From assembly GCA_021825585.1 (NCBI GenBank), contig JAKAGT010000031.1, positions 1 through 48,625 of the forward strand: 48,625 bases of DNA, in the 5' to 3' direction. The position numbers were made by a program, and so were the translations under genes. Under the pieces are notes generated by a model, which had not been told where the DNA came from, made no database searches, and saw only the letters and a list, made by a program, of their open reading frames with translations. This DNA comes from Bacteroidota bacterium. GTDB taxonomy: Bacteria > Bacteroidota > Ignavibacteria > Kryptoniales > JAKASW01. Shown here piece by piece: positions 41,129 through 48,625 of the stretch (positions are counted from its first letter, which is position 1; each line of letters opens with the position of its first letter).

Positions 41129-42067
41129 TCATGGCGCGCTGGTAGTTAAGCTTGGGCAAGGCGCATAGGATATTGGACCGCTAATCTCCGCGTCGAGTAG
41201 GGCTTTCAGTTCCTCAAGAGCCTCGTTCAGCTTATCATGCCTTAACACGCCACCACGTGACCTTTCAATTTTATAAGTAACAATCTCAGTATTCCAAAGG
41301 GATTCGTAAATGTCTAAAGTGGACTGCGGAACGTCGGTTTCCGCACCAAGGATGCCGAGGTGAGTATATCTGCTGGTGCTTCGACTTAGCGGACCGAAGC
41401 GTTCAAGTATTCGCAAGATGTACTGATCATTGAATCCGAATCCTACAAACACGACCAAGTATTTTGAGAAGATTTCGTAGAGGAATTCCTTGACGTCGGA
41501 ACCGTCCCTATAACAATCTTCGTATTGTGAACTTGTGAGGACTACACTATTCGAGCCTCGTTGCGCCGTGCCATGAATTTGGTAAAGGACAGCGCCGTCC
41601 AGCGTTGAGAGTGCAGCTGCATTCGCCTTTGAAGGTTGGAAGGGGTTTAATTTTGCGCCGGGCCTCGCTTCTCTGAAGGATTTCTGGAAACAAAAATCGT
41701 AGTTTGTTGTTACAAAACCGAAAGTACCAAGCGCGAGTAAATTTGTCCCTCCTTTTGTTGAATTGTACTTATCCGGATTGGGTGAGAATATCGCAGTAAA
41801 AGTGTTGTCGAATATCCTTTGATTGGCTTTCCTCAGGCCTTCAAGGCCACTCAACTGATTACTGTCGACGAACGCTTTCATGCTGGCAATTTCATCCGGT
41901 GCCTTTTTCCCATCCTTTGCCCATTCATCAACGAAACGTTGAATCATGTCTGGCCAAACCGGAAGTGGGTTGGATGCGGAAACGCCGGAGCCGAAGAAGA
42001 TTACAAACTCATTGAGTTTTATTGCGGCCGCTATTCTTTCAATATGTTCCTTTCGCCAGTAGCTCAT
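41129..42067 (-). CDS. SIR2-family protein (probable defence NADase)
   Basis: 312 residues. The SIR2 core is complete: the NAD-binding FVIFFGSGVSASNPLPVW, the catalytic pair FVTTNYDFCF (Asn/Asp) and LYQIHGT (His), and the closing VVFVGFGFNDQYILRIL. This is the bacterial defence type (SIR2_2) rather than a deacetylase, since the zinc-ribbon cysteines are missing. Such proteins destroy NAD+ on phage infection and are switched by partner proteins. The 980-residue gene follows at 57 bases and a membrane-protein gene precedes it by 11 bases. Confidence 0.9.
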   Translation of the reverse strand: MSYWRKEHIERIAAAIKLNEFVIFFGSGVSASNPLPVWPDMIQRFVDEWAKDGKKAPDEIASMKAFVDSNQLSGLEGLRKANQRIFDNTFTAIFSPNPDKYNSTKGGTNLLALGTFGFVTTNYDFCFQKSFREARPGAKLNPFQPSKANAAALSTLDGAVLYQIHGTAQRGSNSVVLTSSQYEDCYRDGSDVKEFLYEIFSKYLVVFVGFGFNDQYILRILERFGPLSRSTSRYTHLGILGAETDVPQSTLDIYESLWNTEIVTYKIERSRGGVLRHDKLNEALEELKALLDAEISGPISYAPCPSLTTSAP

Positions 42068-42078
42068 GTTATAGGGCG

Positions 42079-42813
42079 TTAAGCTACCTCCCCCTGAGGC
42101 GTGTAACGATCAACCCACTCTACGAACTGGTGCTGGTACAACCGCAGCGCTACAAACAATGTCTCTGACACCCATCCGATGATTATGAGTATCAAGGCAA
42201 ACGCGATGAAGACCATAGTCAATAAGAACGGAAGATGGAAATGTGGTAGCAGATAGATGAGGTACAATATTAGAAAATGAATAGTTACGAACGGAGAAGT
42301 TGCAGGCGCGAATGGGAGTTTATCTTCCTCTCTTTCCCAGCTCCGCTTCACGTTTTCAGCGAGCTTTCGAGGAATCGGACCGACGTGATACTCATTTCCA
42401 GAAAAAGTGACGAAGCCAAAATTCTCTAGCAATTGGCTAATCTTCTGGATTCTTCTCACCTGTTTCTCGGTCATTGCACCCTGTGTAGTCTGTGGGTTAC
42501 TAGATATTTTAGCTCTAACAGTAGCCACGAGGCGAACCGCAAAGACGGTCTCAATGTATGGGAAAAATCCGTAGAAGACGTACCAAAACAGGAAAAAGAA
42601 CGCTAAGACTATTGCGAAATTCCCGTTTACGACGAACGGGGTTATTTCGGGCACGCTGAAGCCACCGATGTCGGTGATTCTAGAATGCATCGTCGATGAG
42701 TATGCCGTAATGGACATCACTAGCGTAAGCACGAACTTTACAAAAATCTCCGTTACTTCTCTTCTGCAACTTTCGCCGGTAAGAAGGAGTCCGAGAAAGT
42801 TATCAGGATTCAC
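42079..42813 (-). CDS. multi-pass membrane protein of unknown function
   Basis: 244 residues from a GTG start with GGAG five bases upstream. Four or five hydrophobic helices: about 25-42, 63-88, then, after a soluble middle (residues 90-165, with MTEKQVRRIQKISQLLENFG resembling a small winged-helix), two more at about 170-190 and 196-220. No family recognised. It sits 11 bases before the SIR2 gene, so it is probably part of the same operon and may supply a membrane-located sensor or effector. Confidence 0.6.
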   Translation of the reverse strand: MNPDNFLGLLLTGESCRREVTEIFVKFVLTLVMSITAYSSTMHSRITDIGGFSVPEITPFVVNGNFAIVLAFFFLFWYVFYGFFPYIETVFAVRLVATVRAKISSNPQTTQGAMTEKQVRRIQKISQLLENFGFVTFSGNEYHVGPIPRKLAENVKRSWEREEDKLPFAPATSPFVTIHFLILYLIYLLPHFHLPFLLTMVFIAFALILIIIGWVSETLFVALRLYQHQFVEWVDRYTPQGEVA

Positions 42814-43002
42814 TTTTGCTCCACCGCCTCAATCTCCTGCTCCATCAGCGCTCACAGCTCACATAAAGCCGGTCTATGTTTCGACCCAGCGAGTCGCACT
42901 GGAGTCGAGCTGTGTGCACTCGCACTTTATCTTTCTGAGGAAGGTCGCGCGATCGTAAACTAGGATGTAAAATCGAGCCATGTCTAAGGGAGATTGTAAT
43001 GT

Positions 43003-43593
43003 TCATTTGCCGATGACTACCCAGTTAAACGTAATTGAAGTGAACGAACCGGTCCGTGACTTTCCGACAGTGAATCCATGGTCAGTTAAGGTGGAAATCG
43101 TCAATACAGGGATTCTTGAGCTGAAGGCAGCTTGCTGGGAATGAATGACCGGGCTCAGAAAGAGCCTCGGAGGTCCATGAAACTTGTTCTTGAACTCTAT
43201 CTCTTCATCAGGTCTGCCCTCTCCGTATTCAACGATTAGTTGCGTTCCGTTCGTTTCAGCAAATGAAAACCAGTTTGACCCGGAAGAATACGGAGCACTT
43301 CTCAGCTTTTCATACCTAGACAATCGTCCGATTATTTCTTTATAGTGTGCATCGACTGAGACCATACGAGAATTGAGCGAATCTAAAAGTGCCTCTTTGA
43401 ACTCTTTCGACTTAACTAGATTACTTATCTCGGATTGTGCTTTGTCTTTCATGAATTGCCCGACGCCAAAATAAACGGCAAAGGCAGTGAGTCCAAAAAT
43501 GAATGTTGTCCAACGGATCGTCGACCACTTTGTTTTTTCTTTTATTCTCAGATAGATATTCTCATAGTCTTCAGTTGTTAATTTATCAGTCAT
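43003..43593 (-). CDS. membrane-anchored protein with possible H-type-lectin-like domain
   Basis: 196 residues. One helix near the N-terminus (WTTFIFGLTAFAVYFGVGQF, 29-48) is followed by a helical linker (50-95) and a beta-rich C-terminal domain. There NKFHGPPRLFLSPVIHSQQA, then DHGFTVGKSRTGSFTSITFN and WVVIG follow the pattern F-x-x-P-P-x-x-(F/V)-(V/L)-S ... F-T-V ... W-x-A/V-x-G of H-type lectins and some phage tail receptor domains. This match is from pattern memory only. It lies 189 bases upstream of the membrane-protein gene and 89 bases after the Shedu gene. A surface-sensing role is conceivable. Confidence 0.5.
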   Translation of the reverse strand: MTDKLTTEDYENIYLRIKEKTKWSTIRWTTFIFGLTAFAVYFGVGQFMKDKAQSEISNLVKSKEFKEALLDSLNSRMVSVDAHYKEIIGRLSRYEKLRSAPYSSGSNWFSFAETNGTQLIVEYGEGRPDEEIEFKNKFHGPPRLFLSPVIHSQQAAFSSRIPVLTISTLTDHGFTVGKSRTGSFTSITFNWVVIGK

Positions 43594-43682
43594 CTACGAG
43601 CCCCCTGTATGCCTCTCTAATGTTCATTGGGCTTAACAGATCTCCGTATATGCTTTGGGTCGCGACATCTGATGTCTCTTCT

Positions 43683-44558
43683 CTATAGCTTCTTTGGTTT
43701 CTTGGAGACGTTTCGCCCTTGATCCAATTTCCTTTCGATCTGATTCCGTATTTTATCGAATTCGATGGCGAGACGATTATATTCTCTGTACTGGAGGATT
43801 AGTTCTTCGAGTCGAATTCGTCCGCCCCCCTTTTTGTAAGAAAAAACTATTGCTCGCCATTGCTCATCCGAAAAGGCTTTAAAGAAAGGATTCGCCAACT
43901 CAATTGAATGCTCGAAGGAGCACCACCCTCCCATTAGGTGAGGCATGACGGCATCTGAGAAGTCGTGCATTCTAAGGTTTTCAGCGAGAGAATCAAATGA
44001 TCTGATGCTAATTCCGTGGTGTTCCGCAAAACCATTCCGCTTCTCGATCCATTGGCGGCTATTTTCTCTTGTTCCTATAATGACTGTAAATTTCAATCGC
44101 TCTGAAGGAGACAGCCCACCATGATAGAATGGAAAAAGTCTGTGAAACTCATAACGATTCTCCTTTATCCAGAGCCTCCAATTATCAATCTGCTGCACCG
44201 CTTCAACGAGTCTTGCACTTGGATTGCCCTTCTTAGTGTAGGGAGGAGCCCAGGGGGGTTCAATTTCTATGAATTCGTATTGTATCCCAGCGCTGAAGTG
44301 ATCCCATGTCTTCACAAAATCAATCACATAATCAGAACCTAGTCTCAATTTTGAACCGACCATACTTTCGATGGCGTAATTTCTTACCAAGAAGAGGCCA
44401 GCATAATCAAAAAGAAACCTGTGATAAACTTCCTCTTTGCTTTTCTTGAGAAGCAAATTGTTCCATTGCTCCAGGAGTGCAGCTATTGTGGATTTAGCTT
44501 CCCTGTAAAGCAACGACCATCTGCGAGCGGGTGGATCAAATAGCTCACGGGTGCTCAT
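43683..44558 (-). CDS. Shedu-type nuclease (DUF4263), SduA-like
   Basis: 291 residues. The PD-(D/E)-x-K-like core is visible: RLGSDYVIDFVKTW (Asp 80 region), YEFIEIEPPWAPPYTKKGNP (E98, E100) and LVEAVQQIDNWRLWI with the Q-x-x-x-W helix, the arrangement of the DUF4263 antiphage nuclease SduA. The second catalytic position is Glu rather than Lys, as in part of the family. A coiled or helical C-terminus follows. The start overlaps the stop of the type IIG gene by four bases, so the two are coexpressed, an uncommon pairing that hints at cooperation or coordinated loading of a defence island. Confidence 0.85.
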   Translation of the reverse strand: MSTRELFDPPARRWSLLYREAKSTIAALLEQWNNLLLKKSKEEVYHRFLFDYAGLFLVRNYAIESMVGSKLRLGSDYVIDFVKTWDHFSAGIQYEFIEIEPPWAPPYTKKGNPSARLVEAVQQIDNWRLWIKENRYEFHRLFPFYHGGLSPSERLKFTVIIGTRENSRQWIEKRNGFAEHHGISIRSFDSLAENLRMHDFSDAVMPHLMGGWCSFEHSIELANPFFKAFSDEQWRAIVFSYKKGGGRIRLEELILQYREYNRLAIEFDKIRNQIERKLDQGRNVSKKPKKL

Positions 44559-47500
44559 TTCCCTTCCACCACTTTTATTTCCTCCTCCGTCAGGCCGTAC
44601 AGTTCATAGACTGCCTGGTCTATCTGCCGATCTAGCGACTCGCACTCTCGGTCCAGGCGGTTTGCCTCCGCTTCAGTTTTCGCCTTGCTCAACTCCTCTT
44701 TCACCGCAAGCATCCGCTCGACAAGCTTAGCAACGTGCTCATGACGGCTTTGGTCGTCTGGGTCATCGAGATTTACTGTTGTAATCGGAAGGTTCTCTAT
44801 ATATTGACGGTTATAGGCATAGTATCCACCGCGGAACGTGGTGCTAATAGATTTCAGGCAGTAATCTAGGAGTTTTGAGTTCAGTAGCCCGAGGACAAAG
44901 AGCGGGCTGACCGGATAATCTCTTTTTATCGTGATACCGTATCCGCCGCCGCCGCCACCTCCGCTACCTACGAAATAGAGATTTCCGCCAGAATCGAAAG
45001 TAAATGAGGCCTCTTTCGCTATACTGGGAGTGAGTATTTTCTTCTGATCCATTTCGGATAGATTTTGAGATCGCGCAAAAGCGTACCAGATTTTATGCTT
45101 CCATTTCCCTCTTTCTCTACCTTCCAGAAGCTTGCGATTTACATTGAGATAGGCCCACGCTTTGGGATACCGCAGTCTGAAAACTTCTTGAGCAATAAGT
45201 TCAGCTTTACCATCAACTAGCCTATACGGAAAAAGAATTGATTTGGTGACGCCTTCGATTCGATATCTCCTAATATTGACAGAGCCTTTGCATAATGGGT
45301 GCATCAATTCCTTTTCAATTGAATGGGCTGATCCCGTCGCTTCAGATTGGTATTTTCCACTGTCCAAGTTCGTCAATAGAAAGACTGAATCGGCACCGGT
45401 TACGAGTCCCTGATAGATTCTGTCTGCTATGTTGGCTAGTTTTACGGGCATATTGGTCAGTCTGTCCAGTAAATCACGACCTTTGCCGATATGGAAGTTC
45501 CACTCCAATTCTCGAATCAACGATGAATGACATTTTTGAGTCTCCGCCTTATTTTTGCGTCGCCATTCGGCAAGATCTTTTATTGAATCAAAATCGAATT
45601 CATCCGATCCCGCCTTGTTCAAAAACAGCAGGCATGTGTAGGTAGTTGGGCCATCGAAGATTTGCATGTCCCCAAAAAACACAATCTTTCTTAGGTGCTT
45701 GCCCTTGCTAATTAGACCTCGCAATCCTTCGCCGTATTGAGCGTTGAAAAACTTGTGCGGCAATATGTATCCAAGTACGCCTTCATTGCTCAGCTTCTGC
45801 AAGACCTGTTCTACAAAAATCACATAGATGTCATAGTTGCCTGCTATCGCCGACGAATAGCGGCGTGTAAAATATTTTGCAGCTTCTGGATTTGTCTCCC
45901 TCAAGGTTTGTATCCTGATATACGGCGGATTCCCTACCACCGCGTCAAATCCACCACGCTTCATTACATCCGGGAACGCGTCCTCGAAGTTCATCGGTTT
46001 CAGCTTGCTCTCATCGATGTCAGGAAAAAGCGTCCCCTCCGAAATGTCAGTACCGATCAGGGAATTGCCACATATGATATTCCTGCTCAAATTCGGAAGA
46101 ATTTTGTCCTTCGTCAGCGTGAACTGATATGCATCGTTTGTTGTAACATCCTCCAGATGCTTCAGGTAGAGCGAAAGCTGCGTTACCTCTGTTGCCTGGT
46201 AGTCGATGTCGACGCCATAAATGTTGTTGACGAGTTTTTCCTGGCGCTTCTTGAGCGAGAGCACCTTTTGCCCGCTCCGGTTGGATAAATCGGATCTCTT
46301 TGCTTTGTCCGGGTGATCAGCATAATACCGCTCATGATAGTTCAGCAGGAGATCGTAGACCTCTATGAGGAAAGATCCAGATCCACAGGCAATGTCTGCG
46401 AAGGCCATGTTCGAAATTTCTGCCGGCGTCTTCCCTTCGATGAGCTTCCCTACTGTCTCTTTGACAATGTACCTTACGATGTAATCGGGCGTGTAATAGA
46501 CACCGCCCGCTTTCCTGACTTCGGGCTTGTCCTGAACCTTCGCCTGCTTCGCCGTGGCGTGTACGACCTTGCCCAAGAAACGCTCATAAATGTTTCCAAG
46601 AATGGAAATTGGGATTTGGTCAAAGTTGTACGGCGAGTCCGGTCCGGCCAGACCTTTGCAAACTTCCTGGAATACCTCCTCGTCAGGCGGATTGAACCCC
46701 TCCGCGTCTATGACGGGATGTGGCTTGAAGATGAGGCCGTTGTATTTTGGGTCAAGTTTCCTGGAGTACCTGCTGAAGAGCTCCCATGCAAGCTTCCGAT
46801 CAATGAGGTTCGCGACTTCTTTCTCCTCGATAAGCTTGTCTTCCAGGAAGCGCATGAAAACGAGCCTGTCGAGCGTTCGCTGGACCGCTTCGGTGAGTTC
46901 CTCACCCTGCAGGTCCTGGTTAGATTTCTTGAAGGCTTTGGCCAGTTTTGCTCGGTAGTCGTCGAGTTCGGCGAGAAATACTTCGTCGAATGGTTGAAAC
47001 TTGCTTACGCCATGGACGGCCTTTCCTTTTGGGCTCGCGAGCTTCTCAGCGAATTTCTCTATGGAACCGTCGGCCACTGCCTCGTGTGAAAGCAGGTAGT
47101 ATATCCACCTGAATTTCTCTTCATCGAGATAATCGGTGTATCGAAAAGACTTCAATTCTCGTTCAAGAGCATGCTTGATGCTTGGTTTGAGTCGGCAGTC
47201 GATGAGATATGGTTCTTCAAAGTCGGTTAGAATGGCAACCGGCGTATTCTTCGGCCACCCATAGCTCATAGTCTGAAAGAAGAAGTCGGGGCTCTTGAGC
47301 TGGCGCGCTGGCTTCTTCGCTTCGACGAAGAATTTAGGGTCACGGAAATTAGGAGCGAGGAAGAATGCGTAGTCTGCCCTCCGCTGGGTGCCCAGGCCAG
47401 AAATCCGATTCTCTACCTGTACTTCGTACTCGTGGGGGTTCTTCTGGCGTTCGTGTGTTACGTCCCAGCCTAAGGCGATGAAAAACTTGTCTACGAAATC

Positions 47501-47626
47501 CTGCCGGACGTTGTATTCTTGGTAGGTTGGAGAAAGGTAATTACGCTCGTTTGCCTTGAAGTCGTCCGCGAGATTTTTGACGGCCTGGTAGGCCTGTTGC
47601 AGTGAATACTCTGAATTATTAGTCAT
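44555..47626 (-). CDS. type IIG restriction-modification enzyme (Eco57I/TaqI-like)
   Basis: 1023 residues from ATG 47626 (a TTG 21 bases upstream is in frame). The N-terminal nuclease region has RRADYAFFL and FFVEAKKP (D85, E102-A-K). A helical linker leads to the adenine methyltransferase: VYYTPDYIVRYI (motif X, 377), FADIACGSGSFLIEVYD (motif I, 411), NIYGVDIDYQATEVTQL and VVGNPPYIRI (NPPY, 566), which marks N6-adenine methylation. The C-terminal third is the target-recognition part, with an odd seven-glycine run near 900 (GSGGGGGGGYG). One polypeptide thus cuts and modifies. It overlaps the Shedu gene by four bases. Confidence 0.92.
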   Translation of the reverse strand: MTNNSEYSLQQAYQAVKNLADDFKANERNYLSPTYQEYNVRQDFVDKFFIALGWDVTHERQKNPHEYEVQVENRISGLGTQRRADYAFFLAPNFRDPKFFVEAKKPARQLKSPDFFFQTMSYGWPKNTPVAILTDFEEPYLIDCRLKPSIKHALERELKSFRYTDYLDEEKFRWIYYLLSHEAVADGSIEKFAEKLASPKGKAVHGVSKFQPFDEVFLAELDDYRAKLAKAFKKSNQDLQGEELTEAVQRTLDRLVFMRFLEDKLIEEKEVANLIDRKLAWELFSRYSRKLDPKYNGLIFKPHPVIDAEGFNPPDEEVFQEVCKGLAGPDSPYNFDQIPISILGNIYERFLGKVVHATAKQAKVQDKPEVRKAGGVYYTPDYIVRYIVKETVGKLIEGKTPAEISNMAFADIACGSGSFLIEVYDLLLNYHERYYADHPDKAKRSDLSNRSGQKVLSLKKRQEKLVNNIYGVDIDYQATEVTQLSLYLKHLEDVTTNDAYQFTLTKDKILPNLSRNIICGNSLIGTDISEGTLFPDIDESKLKPMNFEDAFPDVMKRGGFDAVVGNPPYIRIQTLRETNPEAAKYFTRRYSSAIAGNYDIYVIFVEQVLQKLSNEGVLGYILPHKFFNAQYGEGLRGLISKGKHLRKIVFFGDMQIFDGPTTYTCLLFLNKAGSDEFDFDSIKDLAEWRRKNKAETQKCHSSLIRELEWNFHIGKGRDLLDRLTNMPVKLANIADRIYQGLVTGADSVFLLTNLDSGKYQSEATGSAHSIEKELMHPLCKGSVNIRRYRIEGVTKSILFPYRLVDGKAELIAQEVFRLRYPKAWAYLNVNRKLLEGRERGKWKHKIWYAFARSQNLSEMDQKKILTPSIAKEASFTFDSGGNLYFVGSGGGGGGGYGITIKRDYPVSPLFVLGLLNSKLLDYCLKSISTTFRGGYYAYNRQYIENLPITTVNLDDPDDQSRHEHVAKLVERMLAVKEELSKAKTEAEANRLDRECESLDRQIDQAVYELYGLTEEEIKVVEGK

Positions 47627-47796
47627 GGATCCCGAAGAGATTTTCAAAAATTGTGAGGGTCTGCGTAACTGCCAACCTTGGAATGCCCTGTTTAGTTTTT
47701 AGAATGTAAGTGAAAGCAGGTGGAGATTCAACGATTGGGAGTCGACGCGGATGGTGAATGAGCTGCAAGCAGGCGGTGCCGTATACGGACTGGCGC

Positions 47797-48625
47797 TTAC
47801 AGGTTTGGGGCGAGACCAAGGTATTGTCTATGGTTTTGCAGCTTCCATAAGACAGCCGGATGTTTCTCAAGACGTTTGGCCTGGTCCTGGTCAGCAAACA
47901 GCAAGGTGGGTTCGTAAACTCCTTCGTCGAGGAAGCGGTCCATGAAATGGCGCTCGTCGTCACTGTAATCCATCAGCCTAGTCAGGAACTGCTTCACTGC
48001 TAATTTCATTGACTGCAAATCGATTGTGTTCCCGGCCCTGAGCATAGGGGCCAGTTGTTCGTCAACCATTTGTTGGTCAATTCTGTCAATTGTCCTGAAA
48101 TCCTTTCGTCTCCAATCGTCATCACATGTGATTCCGAAGAGAACGACATTCTTTCTCAAGTTGGGAATATCTAACTGAAAACCTGACTCGGACAGCCTAA
48201 ACACATCATAGAAGTCCCTTGGAGCAGATCGGTCCAGCAGGGCTTTTATCTTTCCGGCAAAGAGTTCCTCAAAAGAAACAATCTGGGATTCAAATATGTA
48301 ATCTTCGTCCAAAGGAAAAGGTGATCGCGACTGGAGGCCGAAGACCGGGACCCTCATTAAGTAATTGAGATCCAGCTCAAGCGAGAATGATCCGCCAAAG
48401 GCGCTCGGTGTCTGGAGCCTCCATTTTCCGCCAGCGTGATCCGACGGAAGGTTCTTTACTGCAATCCCTCGCGACTCGATAAGTTTCTTCATCTCCTGTT
48501 CGAGGTTAGGGCGTTCCGCGATCATGGTCTGCCGATCGGGACTGCCTATGTAGTTCAAATCTATGTCGACTGACAATCTCGGAAGTTCAAAGAAGAAGAG
48601 GTTTATAGCAGTGCCTCCCTTCAGC
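47797..48625 (-). CDS. AbiEii/AbiGii-family nucleotidyltransferase toxin, cut by right edge
   Basis: At least 275 residues; the true start is beyond 48625. The visible N-terminal part reads KGGTAINLFFFELPRLSVDID, the G-G-(T/S)-x-(L/I)-N and S-x-D-(I/L)-D nucleotidyltransferase motif with catalytic aspartates. Then LELDLNYLMR, SFEELFAGKIKALLDRSAPRDFYDV with the conserved lysine and R-x-x-D-x-x-D motif follow. The family modifies tRNA or other targets and is held by an AbiEi antitoxin, which would be expected to the right of the window. The gene is followed by 170 bases without a gene before the type IIG start. Confidence 0.88.
   Translation of the reverse strand, partial: LKGGTAINLFFFELPRLSVDIDLNYIGSPDRQTMIAERPNLEQEMKKLIESRGIAVKNLPSDHAGGKWRLQTPSAFGGSFSLELDLNYLMRVPVFGLQSRSPFPLDEDYIFESQIVSFEELFAGKIKALLDRSAPRDFYDVFRLSESGFQLDIPNLRKNVVLFGITCDDDWRRKDFRTIDRIDQQMVDEQLAPMLRAGNTIDLQSMKLAVKQFLTRLMDYSDDERHFMDRFLDEGVYEPTLLFADQDQAKRLEKHPAVLWKLQNHRQYLGLAPNL

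Noticed and set aside
46313-47089. 258-codon open frame on the plus strand
   Set aside because: Antisense to the type IIG gene with no ribosome binding site or recognisable domain.
47619-47963. 114-codon minus-strand frame before the type IIG gene
   Set aside because: Mostly another frame of the AbiEii gene end; no motif or ribosome binding site.

Overview
This window comes from an uncultured-looking, probably Gram-negative bacterium of roughly 50% GC with AGGAGG-type ribosome binding sites and a lipobox lipoprotein. No rRNA, tRNA or other phylogenetic marker is present, so the phylum is open; the gene styles fit deep lineages such as Ignavibacteriota-like or Chloroflexota-like bacteria, but that is only an impression. 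Almost every gene lies on the minus strand.

Left part (0-10.8 kb): the end of a PIN toxin gene with a small partner; an ECF sigma factor with a membrane protein that is probably its anti-sigma factor; then a metal-handling segment with two P1B-type metal ATPases, a divergent Nramp-type transporter, a DUF302 protein, a lipoprotein with a metal-binding-like fold and two small membrane proteins. It ends in a scrap yard at 9.66-10.4 kb: remnants of a cation efflux protein, a methyltransferase and a TauE/SafE transporter, followed by an intact DUF1634 gene.

Middle part (11-32.3 kb): what looks like a large fluoride-response island, all on the minus strand. Three clear fluoride riboswitches (crcB motif), each with an intrinsic terminator, precede (i) a dynamin-like GTPase, (ii) a run of small Cys/His-rich proteins of unknown function and (iii) crcB plus a DUF190 gene. 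A fourth, weaker aptamer-like sequence precedes an operon for a hydrogenase-4/complex I-like membrane complex whose NuoB-like and NuoD-like subunits have lost their metal-binding cysteines (an Ehr-type complex). Nearly gap-free downstream follow a PAP2 phosphatase, an MFS transporter, a metallophosphoesterase, a second DUF190 protein, a secreted HAD acid phosphatase, a tandem pair of MutS-type ATPases and enolase. Enolase and phosphatases are classic fluoride targets, and crcB, enolase, MutS and formate-hydrogenlyase-like genes are known companions of fluoride riboswitches. The dynamin and the Cys/His-protein run are the parts I do not know as fluoride-regulated. Three long word-like repeats (CCAA-rich left arm, TTGG-rich right arm) sit between genes of this island.

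Right part (32.4-48.6 kb): a HicBA toxin-antitoxin pair, a frameshifted thiamine-diphosphate enzyme, an N-terminally truncated flavoprotein, an ImmA-type antitoxin with a DUF4411 PIN toxin, and then a defence island. That island holds a 980-residue protein of unknown function next to a SIR2 NADase-like gene, a multi-pass membrane protein, a membrane-anchored lectin-like protein, a Shedu-type nuclease overlapping a type IIG restriction-modification enzyme, and a partial AbiEii nucleotidyltransferase running off the right end.
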